Part shown: piece after piece, positions 41,612 through 50,649 of the stretch
Position numbering within the stretch: position 1 is the first letter of the stretch
Layout of the letters: each line of letters starts with the position of its first letter
DNA from: Flavobacteriales bacterium
Lineage (GTDB): Bacteria; Bacteroidota; Bacteroidia; Flavobacteriales_F; PHOS-HE28
Assembly (NCBI GenBank): GCA_016715995.1
Contig: JADJXF010000008.1
Location: 310,001 to 374,000, forward strand
Direction: 5' to 3'
DNA: 64,000 nucleotides
Notes under the pieces: model-generated
What the model was told of the DNA's origin: nothing
The model's database searches: none
Seen by the model: the letters and a program-made list of their open reading frames with translations, nothing else
Made by a program: the position numbers and the translations under genes

Positions 41612-42862
41612 ATGAAGCTGCTCCTCTCCATCGCCACCACGCTCCTGCGCGCCAAACTGCGTCAGAGCATCGTGGCCGCCGTGGGCGTCACCTTCAGCAT
41701 CACCATGTTCGTGGCGCTGCTCGGCTTCATGAACGGGTTGAACGGCCTGCTCGATGGATTGATCCTCAACCGCACGCCCCACGTCCGGTTGTACAATGAG
41801 ATGAAAGCCTCGCCCGTCCAACCCATCGACTTGGCGCAACCCGATCTGGCTCACCATTTCATCCGCTCCGTCAAACCGAAGGACGAGCTGCCGCGCCTGC
41901 GCAACGCAATCGCGATCATGGACGTCCTGGCGAGCGATCCCCGGGTGCTGGCGGTATCGCCGAGGCTCGTGGCGCAGGTGTTCTTCAACGTCGGTACCGT
42001 GGACCTGAACGCGCAGGTGAGCGGCATCGATGTGATGAAAGAGGTGCAGTACTACCGGTTCAACGACTACCTCGTGCAGGGCGACCCGCGCGACCTCGCG
42101 GCGGGCAACAACACCATCGTGCTCGGCAAGGGCCTGGCGGACATGATGGGCGCCAGCCTCGGCAGCGCCGTTCAGGTTACCACAGCGACAGGCGACCGAT
42201 CCATGCTACGCGTGGCGGGCATCTTCCAGAGCGGGTTGGCCGACATCGACAAGGTGCAGTGCTATGCGAACATCAAGACCGTGCAGAAGCTCCTGGCCCG
42301 GCCGGGCAGCTACCTCACCGACATCAACGTGAAGCTGAAGGACCTGACGCAGGCACCCGCCATGGCGAAGGAGCTGGCGGTGCGTTTCGGCGTTGATGCA
42401 CTGGACATCCAGACCGCCAACGCGCAGTTCGAGACCGGCAGCGATGTGCGGAACATCATCAGCTACGCCGTGGGCATCGTGCTGCTCATCGTTGCGGGAT
42501 TCGGCATCTACAACATCCTCAACATGATGATCTACGAGAAGCTCGATGCCATCGCCATCCTCAAGGCCACGGGCTTCAGCGGCAGCGATGTACGGCGCAT
42601 ATTCCTCGCGCTCTCCTTGATCATCGGCATCACGGGCGGTGCGGCGGGCCTGCTCTTCGGCTTCGTCCTGCAGCGGCTCATCGACAGCATCCCCTTCGTC
42701 ACCGCGGCGCTGCCGTCCATCACCACCTTCCCTGTGGACTACAACCCCAAGTACTACGTCATCGCGGTCAGCTTCGCGCTGCTCACCACGTGGATCGCCG
42801 GTTGGTTCCCGGCGCGCAAGGCGAGCCAGGTGGATCCGGTGGAGATCATCCGAGGGAAATGA
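41612..42862 (+). CDS. ABC transporter permease, FtsX/MacB type
   Basis: 416 residues starting at ATG 41612 (MKLLLSIATTLLRAKLRQSI). One N-terminal membrane helix, a large periplasmic MacB-PCD-like domain (about 45-280), and three C-terminal helices (SYAVGIVLLIVAGFGIYNIL, ALSLIIGITGGAAGLLFGFV, YVIAVSFALLTTWIAGWFPA) in FtsX arrangement ending RKASQVDPVEIIRGK, the usual end of this family. The stop overlaps the ATPase start (ATGA). It forms the membrane component of the adaptor-permease-ATPase operon. Confidence 0.93.
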   Translation: MKLLLSIATTLLRAKLRQSIVAAVGVTFSITMFVALLGFMNGLNGLLDGLILNRTPHVRLYNEMKASPVQPIDLAQPDLAHHFIRSVKPKDELPRLRNAIAIMDVLASDPRVLAVSPRLVAQVFFNVGTVDLNAQVSGIDVMKEVQYYRFNDYLVQGDPRDLAAGNNTIVLGKGLADMMGASLGSAVQVTTATGDRSMLRVAGIFQSGLADIDKVQCYANIKTVQKLLARPGSYLTDINVKLKDLTQAPAMAKELAVRFGVDALDIQTANAQFETGSDVRNIISYAVGIVLLIVAGFGIYNILNMMIYEKLDAIAILKATGFSGSDVRRIFLALSLIIGITGGAAGLLFGFVLQRLIDSIPFVTAALPSITTFPVDYNPKYYVIAVSFALLTTWIAGWFPARKASQVDPVEIIRGK

Positions 42863-43554
42863 GCACGAACGACCTCGTACTCGATGTGCGCAAGGTGAGC
42901 AAGTCCTTCCACGACCCGGTGACCGTGCCGGTGCTCAAGGAGGTATCGCTCGACGTGAAGCGCGGCGAGTTCGTGAGCATCACCGGCAAGAGCGGCTGCG
43001 GCAAGAGCACCCTGCTCTACATCCTCAGCACCATGGACACCGACTACACAGGCGATGTAGTGATCGACGGCGAATCCACGCACGGGCTGGATGGCCATCG
43101 GCTGGCGGAGATCCGCAACGCCAAGATCGGCTTCGTGTTCCAGTTCCACTACCTGCTCCCCGAGTTCAGCGTGTTGAAGAATGTGATGCTGCCCGGCCTG
43201 AAGCTGGGCCGCCACAGCGCGGAGGAAGTGGAGCACCGGGCCATGGAACGGCTGCGCGAACTCGGCATGGAAGCGCACGCGCTGAAAGGCGCCAACCAGT
43301 TGAGCGGCGGCGAGAAGCAGCGGGTTGCCATCGCCCGCGCACTCGTCAACGACCCGCTCATCATCATGGGCGATGAGCCGACAGGGAACCTCGACAGCCG
43401 CAACAGCGCCATCGTCTTCGACATCTTCAAGCACATCGCCTCGGTGCATCGCCAAAGCCTGCTGGTGGTGACGCACGACACCGATTTCGCCGCGCGCACC
43501 GACCGCAACATCACCATGGACGATGGGCGCATCATGGACCACGGCCACCGCTGA
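42859..43554 (+). CDS. ABC transporter ATP-binding protein, MacB/LolD-like
   Basis: 231 residues with start ATG 42859 overlapping the permease stop by 4 bp. Walker A is GKSGCGKSTLL, signature LSGGEKQRVAIARAL, Walker B LIIMGDEPTGNLDS and a His switch in TVVTHD-like LLVVTHDTDFA. It powers the permease encoded just upstream. The three-gene operon (40456-43554) resembles macrolide or lipoprotein exporters of the MacAB/LolCDE class. Confidence 0.95.
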   Translation: MSTNDLVLDVRKVSKSFHDPVTVPVLKEVSLDVKRGEFVSITGKSGCGKSTLLYILSTMDTDYTGDVVIDGESTHGLDGHRLAEIRNAKIGFVFQFHYLLPEFSVLKNVMLPGLKLGRHSAEEVEHRAMERLRELGMEAHALKGANQLSGGEKQRVAIARALVNDPLIIMGDEPTGNLDSRNSAIVFDIFKHIASVHRQSLLVVTHDTDFAARTDRNITMDDGRIMDHGHR

Positions 43555-43575
43555 GTCTGCGGGATCAAACCTCGG

Positions 43576-43583
43576 TATCTTCA
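43576..43583 (+). promoter_or_regulatory. -7-like promoter element (TATCTTCA)
   Basis: TATCTTCA lies 15 nt upstream of the ATG at 43599 and 21 nt after the ABC ATPase stop, so the next gene probably has its own promoter. Confidence 0.4.
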
Positions 43584-43598
43584 CGTCGTCAATTGGAC

Positions 43599-44939
43599 AT
43601 GAAACGGCAACCGGCTTCCTTCCTCGGCTTCCTCGCCTTCAGCGTGGGGCTTTCGGCACAGCCCAGCCTGCTGCCTTCCATCGGAATCGGTTCACTGCCT
43701 GCGGATGGTGACCCCATCTGCAATCTGCCAGTGCAAACACCGCCCATTGCCAGCTGCGGCCGACCCGAGGGTGAGCAAGCCGCCGACTTCACCCTGTACG
43801 ACCTGGACGGAAACGCCTTCAACCTCGAGGCCGCCTTGCTCGCCGGGAAGCCCGTGCTCATGGTCAGCAGCAGCTACACCTGCCCGGTGTTCCGCAACAA
43901 GGTGCCGCGAATCAATGCTGTGGCCGCGCAGTATGCCGACCAGCTCACCACCATCGTGGTGTACACGCCTGAGGCGCACCCCGATGTGGACATCAGCCCC
44001 TACTTCGGCGCGGTGAACACCGGCCAGGCGAACATCGACGCAGGAATCCTTTATGAGCAACCGGACACCTACGGTGAACGAAAGGCCATTCTGCAGGACA
44101 TGCTCGCGGATATGACGATTGACGTGCCGGTGTACCTTGATGGACCCTGCAACGAGTGGTGGGACTACTACGGCCCCCAACCCAACAACGCATACCTGAT
44201 CGACCTTAACGGCACCATCCATACCCACCACGACTGGTTCGACAAGCTGCCGGAGAACATCGATTGCGACATCGCGGACCTGCTGGGAATCGCGCCGCCG
44301 CCCGCGTGCAACGGACAGACCTTCGGCGGGCAGTTCAGCATGGAGTGGGTGAGCAACGACACCGTGCATGGCATTGGCGGCACCACCCTCACCGCGCACA
44401 TGAGGCTCTCCAACACCAGCGCCACCGAGGATGTGCTGGTGCGTGTTGTGAAGCTGCAGAACCAGCTTCCGGCGGGCTGGGGCAGCTCGCTCTGCCTCGA
44501 TGTATGCTACCTGCCCGATGTGGACACCGCCATCGTGCCCATCGCCGCTGGCGAGATCATGGAGTTCTACTACTACTTCTACAGCACGCCTGGCAGTGCC
44601 ACCGGCTACACGCGCATCGGCTTGCGCAACGAGATCGACAATTCGAACAATTTCACCCGGGAGGTGTGGGGCATGGCCGAGGGTGGTGTGGGCATGGCTG
44701 AATCATCCCCCGTGGAGCGCTCATTGCCTTATCCGCAGCCCTGCGCCACGGACTTCGTGATGCCAGCTGCACGTGCCGGCGATCGCATCGTGCTATGCGA
44801 TCCGCGGGGCACAATCGTACTGGAGGCCTCCGCATGGCCGAAGGTCGATGTGTCTGGCTTGCGCTCGGGACTGTACATGGCCACTTTGTTGCGGAACGGA
44901 GCGGACGTGGCTTCCGCAAAAGTGCTCGTGGAACATTGA
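43599..44939 (+). CDS. Secreted deiodinase-like thioredoxin-fold protein with T9SS domain
   Basis: 446 residues. Signal peptide MKRQPASFLGFLAFSVGLSA. Residues 60-230 form a thioredoxin-like domain of the iodothyronine-deiodinase type: VSSSYTCPVFRNKVPRIN, with Cys95 where animal deiodinases carry selenocysteine, and TTIVVYTPEAHPDVD matching the deiodinase EAHP motif. It also has PVYLDGPCNEWWDYYG. No UGA codon is needed, since the residue is Cys. A beta-rich region follows (about 240-365), and the end (SLPYPQPCATDFVMPA to GLYMATLLRNGADVASA) is a T9SS sorting domain. It probably acts as an extracellular redox protein; a deiodinase or peroxidase activity is unproven. Confidence 0.8.
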   Translation: MKRQPASFLGFLAFSVGLSAQPSLLPSIGIGSLPADGDPICNLPVQTPPIASCGRPEGEQAADFTLYDLDGNAFNLEAALLAGKPVLMVSSSYTCPVFRNKVPRINAVAAQYADQLTTIVVYTPEAHPDVDISPYFGAVNTGQANIDAGILYEQPDTYGERKAILQDMLADMTIDVPVYLDGPCNEWWDYYGPQPNNAYLIDLNGTIHTHHDWFDKLPENIDCDIADLLGIAPPPACNGQTFGGQFSMEWVSNDTVHGIGGTTLTAHMRLSNTSATEDVLVRVVKLQNQLPAGWGSSLCLDVCYLPDVDTAIVPIAAGEIMEFYYYFYSTPGSATGYTRIGLRNEIDNSNNFTREVWGMAEGGVGMAESSPVERSLPYPQPCATDFVMPAARAGDRIVLCDPRGTIVLEASAWPKVDVSGLRSGLYMATLLRNGADVASAKVLVEH

Positions 44940-45255
44940 CTGGAAACGAAGAGGCCCCGTCCCCGGAGCCCCTGCGCGATCATCCCGCCTCGCGGATGCG
45001 GCGTTCACCAGTCCAGCCTGCTCGGCTGGCGCGCTGCCCTCCCGGGCATTCGCACGGTCATGGCTGCAGGGCCCTCCTGCTCGGAGGCGCCTTCCCTTGT
45101 GTGATGGCGGATGGAATAACCCATTCTGCGGACGAAGTTGCTGGGCTCCGCGTGAAGCAGACGTTCGGGCAAGGTGAAGGGTTCGCGAAGGCAACGCCGA
45201 GTTCTTCACTGCGATTCAACAAGACCGCAGCGGAGACAGGCCAAGGAGCAGGCCT
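44940..45255. other. Non-coding gap before the toxin-antitoxin pair
   Basis: No gene is supported in this stretch; the short open frames have no protein-like features. The TACCTTTG at 45256-45263 ends it. Confidence 0.4.
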
Positions 45256-45263
45256 TACCTTTG
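45256..45263 (+). promoter_or_regulatory. -7-like promoter element (TACCTTTG)
   Basis: This is the best match in the window to TAnnTTTG (all fixed positions). It lies 18 nt before ATG 45282 and 33 nt before ATG 45297 of the antitoxin gene. Confidence 0.5.
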
Positions 45264-45296
45264 AATGCCGATGAACGTGCCATGGGAACTGAAGCG

Positions 45297-45512
45297 ATGA
45301 AGCTCGAGTTGATTGAATGGCTGGCCAAGCTGAACGATTCCGGCATGGTGGCCTCGCTCTTCAACTTGAAGAAGGCGGCAGAAGCCGAGGACTGGTTCAA
45401 GGATCTTTCACCGGAGCAGCAAGCTTCCGTCGAGCGTGGCTTGGCCGATGCTAAGGCGGGCCGAACGATACCCTCAGACGAGGTCCGCAAGTCGTATGGC
45501 CGCGCAACGTAA
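45297..45512 (+). CDS. Putative antitoxin of ParE/RelE-type module
   Basis: 71 residues from ATG 45297; an alternative ATG at 45282 adds MGTEA. The sequence MKLELIEWLAKLNDSGMVAS, helical and acidic, ends in GRTIPSDEVRKSYGRAT, the usual C-terminal layout (ISxDEV) of small Bacteroidetes addiction-module antitoxins. Its 3' end overlaps the toxin start by 17 bp, as is typical for translationally coupled pairs. It would bind and neutralise the toxin and repress the promoter, which carries the TACCTTTG element. Confidence 0.75.
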   Translation: MKLELIEWLAKLNDSGMVASLFNLKKAAEAEDWFKDLSPEQQASVERGLADAKAGRTIPSDEVRKSYGRAT

Positions 45513-45795
45513 GATTGAATGGACGCCTGAGGCGCGTGAGCAGCTAACGCGCATCTACCAGTTCGTCGAGTCGCAATGGTCAGCACGCATCGCTGAGCGA
45601 TTCCTTGACCTGGTCTTTGCGTTCGAGGATCTCGTGGTACGCTATCCGAACGGATTCCGGGCCTCAGCCACGCACCCTGACATACGTCTGGGGCTCATCC
45701 ATCGCAACGTGAAGGCGGTTTATCGCGTGGAGCCGGACCGCATCGTCATCATCACACTGCTCGATACGCGCGCGGACAATCGCGATTGGTTCTGA
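45496..45795 (+). CDS. ParE/RelE-family toxin
   Basis: 99 residues from ATG 45496 (MAAQRKIEWTPEAREQLTRI). The family pattern is clear: an N-terminal IEWTPEAREQLTRIYQFVES, a middle PNGFRASATHPDIRLGLIHR and a C-terminal VKAVYRVEPDRIVIITLLDTR with the conserved YR and DTR motif. These proteins act as mRNA interferases or gyrase inhibitors. The gene overlaps the antitoxin gene by 17 bp and is followed by an aldo/keto reductase gene after 27 bp. Confidence 0.88.
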   Translation: MAAQRKIEWTPEAREQLTRIYQFVESQWSARIAERFLDLVFAFEDLVVRYPNGFRASATHPDIRLGLIHRNVKAVYRVEPDRIVIITLLDTRADNRDWF

Positions 45796-45822
45796 CCGCA
45801 TTCCCTTCGTTATATAAGCACC

Positions 45823-46809
45823 ATGCGCTACCGCCGCCTCGGCACCTCCGGCCTCCAAGTCTCTGAACTCTCGCTCGGTTCATGGCTCACCTTCGGCAAG
45901 CAGATCAGCGATGTCACCGCTGAGAAGCTGATGAAGGTCGCCTACGACAATGGCATCAACTTCTTTGACAACGCGGAGATCTACGCGCGAGGCGAGAGCG
46001 AACGCGTGATGGGCAAGATCCTGAAGAAGGTGAAGTGGCCGCGCGACACGTGGATCGTGAGCAGCAAGGCCTATTTCGGCGCGGGCGGAAAGCTGCCCAC
46101 GCAGGTGGGTCTGCACCGCAAGCACCTGGTGGAAGCCTGCAACGCCGCGTTGCAACGCCTGCAAGTGGACTACCTCGACCTCTACTTCTGCCATCGGCCC
46201 GACAAGAACACACCCATCGAGGAAACGGTGTGGACCATGCACCAGCTCATCATGCAGGGCAAGGTCCTGTATTGGGGCACCAGCGAATGGAGCGCGCAAG
46301 AGATCATGGAGGCGCACATGGTCGCGAAGCAGCATCACCTCATCGGCCCGGTGATGGAGCAGCCGCAGTACAATATGTTCCACCGTGCCAAGGTGGAAGT
46401 GGAATACGGTCAGGTGTACACGACCGTGGGCCTCGGCACCACCATCTGGAGCCCGCTGGCCAGCGGCATCCTCACCGGCAAGCACCGCGATAGCAAGGCC
46501 GCCAAAGGCACACGCCTCACCATGAAAGGCCTCGACTGGTTGCGTGAACGCGAGCTCACGCCCGAACGCTTGAAGACCGTGGAGAAGCTGAACAAGATCG
46601 CCGACGGCCTCGGCCTCTCATTGCCCGTGCTGGCACTGGCGTGGTGCCTGAAGAACCCGCACGTGAGCACGGTGATCCTCGGCGCCAGCAAGGAGGCGCA
46701 GTTGAAGGAGAACATGAGGGCCGTGGAAGCGCAGGACCTGCTCACGCCTGAGGCGATGGGGAGGATCGAGAAGGTGCTGGGGAATGCGCCGGTGAAGCCG
46801 CAGTGGTGA
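45823..46809 (+). CDS. Aldo/keto reductase, potassium-channel beta-like
   Basis: 328 residues. Catalytic tetrad is visible: Asp and Tyr in FFDNAEIYARGESE, Lys in IVSSKAYFGAGG, and His in DLYFCHRPD. The core TSEWSAQEIMEAHMVA, QPQYNMFHRAKVEVEYGQVY, WSPLASGILTGKH and STVILGASKEAQLKENMRAV match the AKR6/Kv-beta type of NADPH-dependent reductases. It reduces aldehydes or ketones; the physiological substrate is unknown. It lies alone between the TA module and a small convergent gene. Confidence 0.93.
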   Translation: MRYRRLGTSGLQVSELSLGSWLTFGKQISDVTAEKLMKVAYDNGINFFDNAEIYARGESERVMGKILKKVKWPRDTWIVSSKAYFGAGGKLPTQVGLHRKHLVEACNAALQRLQVDYLDLYFCHRPDKNTPIEETVWTMHQLIMQGKVLYWGTSEWSAQEIMEAHMVAKQHHLIGPVMEQPQYNMFHRAKVEVEYGQVYTTVGLGTTIWSPLASGILTGKHRDSKAAKGTRLTMKGLDWLRERELTPERLKTVEKLNKIADGLGLSLPVLALAWCLKNPHVSTVILGASKEAQLKENMRAVEAQDLLTPEAMGRIEKVLGNAPVKPQW

Positions 46810-46851
46810 CATGTGTCGCACAAGACACACCGTCCGATGCAGCTACCCATA

Positions 46852-46968
46852 CTACAGCGCGGCTCCCGGCCTTTGGATGAACATCATCCAACCGATGAAG
46901 AGCAGCAACAAAGCGATGGCCAGGACACGGTAGAGCAACGGTATGCGTGCAGGTTTCTTGCTGGCCAT
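46852..46968 (-). CDS. 38-residue single-pass membrane protein
   Basis: A small frame from ATG 46968 to TAG at 46852-46854. After the basic start MASKKPARIPLLYR comes one hydrophobic helix, VLAIALLLLFIGWMMFI, then QRPGAAL. The charge bias (positive inside) and helix length are those of a real membrane peptide. A TACCTTGC element on the minus strand (46985-46992) lies 16 nt upstream, as at many larger genes here. It is convergent with the aldo/keto reductase gene. No family is recognised. Confidence 0.6.
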   Translation of the reverse strand: MASKKPARIPLLYRVLAIALLLLFIGWMMFIQRPGAAL

Positions 46969-46984
46969 GGGATCCGTTGATGGA

Positions 46985-46992
46985 GCAAGGTA
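46985..46992 (-). promoter_or_regulatory. -7-like promoter element (TACCTTGC)
   Basis: On the minus strand TACCTTGC ends 16 nt before the ATG (46968) of the 38-residue membrane protein. It belongs to the recurrent TAnCTT motif. Confidence 0.45.
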
Positions 46993-47188
46993 GGTCGATG
47001 TTGGCAGCACGGCCCGCGCTTGACAGCGAGGAAGGCTTTACCCTGGGTGGTTCGCGCCGCACCCACCTACACTATTCATTGTCTTTCTCCTCCAGCGATG
47101 CCGCAGTGCCAGCAGCCCGCTATCATCTCCCGGTGACGCGGCGACCGGATTGAGCTGAACATGTTCCGGCAAGGCCTATCCAGGCTGT

Positions 47189-47196
47189 TACCTTGC
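47189..47196 (+). promoter_or_regulatory. -7-like promoter element (TACCTTGC)
   Basis: TACCTTGC ends 17 nt before the ATG at 47214. No -33 TTG is seen at the expected spacing. Confidence 0.45.
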
Positions 47197-47213
47197 GCGT
47201 TCTTTCGCAGAAC

Positions 47214-47633
47214 ATGCAACGCGACACCACGATTGCCACGCTGCATCGCCTTGAGCCGGACTACCTGGAGGTGCGGTACAAGCCCGGCTGCGTGCTCAAC
47301 ACCAGCGGCGTGACCGAAGTGGCCCATGCGCGGCGGGAGCTGATGGGCGAGCGGCCCTACGGCATGCTCAGCATCATCCCGGAGGATGCCGACTTCGACA
47401 CCTCGGCGATGAGCGTGGACCATTTGGCCAAGGACCGCGCGGAAGGGCATCTGCTCGCCATCGCGGTGGTGACGCGCGCCAACATGATCGAGATGGTGAT
47501 CAAACTCTATTTCAGCTACTACCCTTGGCTGAACCGCATCCACGTGACCGAAGACGAGCGTGGTGCGCGCGCCTGGATGGAAAAGCAGATGCAGGAGCTA
47601 CGCGGCGCCGTGAGGGGCACGCCTGCGCGCTGA
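47214..47633 (+). CDS. Small cytoplasmic protein, DUF7793/STAS-like
   Basis: 139 residues from ATG 47214 (MQRDTTIATLHRLEPDYLEV). The layout LEVRYKPGCVLNTSGVTEVAHARRELMGERPYGMLSI is that of the DUF7793/SpoIIAA-STAS-like small proteins common in Bacteroidetes; assignment is tentative. The second half has SVDHLAKDRAEGHLLAIAVV and ends with a basic tail. There is no signal peptide. Role unknown. Confidence 0.65.
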   Translation: MQRDTTIATLHRLEPDYLEVRYKPGCVLNTSGVTEVAHARRELMGERPYGMLSIIPEDADFDTSAMSVDHLAKDRAEGHLLAIAVVTRANMIEMVIKLYFSYYPWLNRIHVTEDERGARAWMEKQMQELRGAVRGTPAR

Positions 47634-47649
47634 GCAACGCTCGGGCCGA

Positions 47650-49713
<2,064 letters not shown>

Positions 49714-49751
49714 GGCGCAGGCGAAGATGGGCAACGCCTGCCCAATCGCGC

Positions 49752-50000
49752 CTACTTCCCCCCGCGCTTGCGCGCCACGGCTTTCTTGTTGGTGCGCCCC
49801 GCGCCGGCCTTGGGGACAGCGGAGCCCGGACGCAGGTGCCGCTCGCGCTCCAGCTGCGAGCCTGCGCGGTCGTGGTGCTTGCTCGCGCTGGTGGGCTGAC
49901 CGGGGTGCTGCTCGCCGGGCATGCGCGCGGCGGCGGGCCGGGGCTTGGCCTTGCCGGCTTTGCGCGGCGAGGACGGCTTGGGGGTGCTCTTGTTGGCCAT
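49752..50000 (-). CDS. Small basic Lys/Pro/Ala-rich protein
   Basis: 82 residues, very rich in Lys, Arg, Pro and Ser/Ala (for example KSTPKPSSPRKAGKAKPRPA near the start and GRTNKKAVARKRGGK at the end) with a His-rich middle. It resembles histone H1-like or nucleoid-associated basic proteins but has no firm family. It lacks a signal peptide. A TACCTTCC element on the minus strand (50019-50026) lies 18 nt before the ATG, supporting that this is a gene. Confidence 0.5.
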   Translation of the reverse strand: MANKSTPKPSSPRKAGKAKPRPAAARMPGEQHPGQPTSASKHHDRAGSQLERERHLRPGSAVPKAGAGRTNKKAVARKRGGK

Positions 50001-50018
50001 GGTCGTGGGATTCGAGGA

Positions 50019-50026
50019 GGAAGGTA
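50019..50026 (-). promoter_or_regulatory. -7-like promoter element (TACCTTCC)
   Basis: TACCTTCC on the minus strand ends 18 nt before the ATG of the small basic protein gene; it matches the motif seen at several other starts. Confidence 0.4.
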
Positions 50027-50080
50027 AGCGGCTATTGACGATGCAAAACTGCGCGGCATCAGCCGGTAGGATTCAAACAG

Positions 50081-50117
50081 GTACCCGTGTAAACCACGGC
50101 CCTGTACCCGTGTAAAC
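50081..50117 (+). repeat. 14-bp tandem direct repeat, candidate operator
   Basis: GTACCCGTGTAAAC occurs at 50081-50094 and 50104-50117, spaced 23 bp start to start (about two helical turns). Both copies lie in the 57-93 nt upstream of the ATG at 50174. A dimeric activator or repressor site is a reasonable reading. Confidence 0.5.
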
Positions 50118-50173
50118 ACCGGTGGTGGGAGCCGATCCGACCCGATACGTTCGCTGCGCCAAACCAACGCACC

Positions 50174-50647
50174 ATGCGCAGCAACGTGGATCCCAACCTC
50201 TTCTACCTCGATTTCGAACGGGTGAGCGAAGTGCTCATCACCATCCTCATCCTTGCCATGCTCATCGAGCGCGCCCTCGCCCTGGTGTTCGAGAGCCGCG
50301 TCTTCATTGAACGTGTGGCCTACACCGTGCGGCACGAAGGGCCCTCGAAGGACGGGGCCATCACCGAAGCACGGCCGCGCAACCGCGGCATCAAGGAGAT
50401 CATCGCCCTCGGCGTATCGCTCGGCGTGTGCTGGTGGTGGGACTTCGACGCGCTGAGCGTGCTGCTGCCGGTGAGCCACAACAAGATGACGCTCTTGGGC
50501 ATGTTCATCACGGCCATGATCATCGCCGGGGGCAGCAAGGGCGCCGCCAAGCTGTTCAGCGACTGGATGGGCATCAAGAGCAGCGCGCAGAAGGAGGTGG
50601 ATGAGGTGCGCGAGGCCCAGCGCGCACGCAGCCGATACACCCCATAG
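50174..50647 (+). CDS. Small three-helix membrane protein
   Basis: 157 residues. Three membrane segments are visible: VSEVLITILILAMLIERALA (residues 17-36), EIIALGVSLGVCWWWDF (about 75-91), and MTLLGMFITAMIIAGGSKGA (about 105-124), with a basic loop between the first two. The C-terminus is a charged helix (EVDEVREAQRARSRY). No family is recognised. It starts 57 nt after the two 14-bp direct repeats and ends 2 bp before the SH3-nuclease gene, so the two are co-transcribed. Confidence 0.75.
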   Translation: MRSNVDPNLFYLDFERVSEVLITILILAMLIERALALVFESRVFIERVAYTVRHEGPSKDGAITEARPRNRGIKEIIALGVSLGVCWWWDFDALSVLLPVSHNKMTLLGMFITAMIIAGGSKGAAKLFSDWMGIKSSAQKEVDEVREAQRARSRYTP

Positions 50648-50649
50648 CC

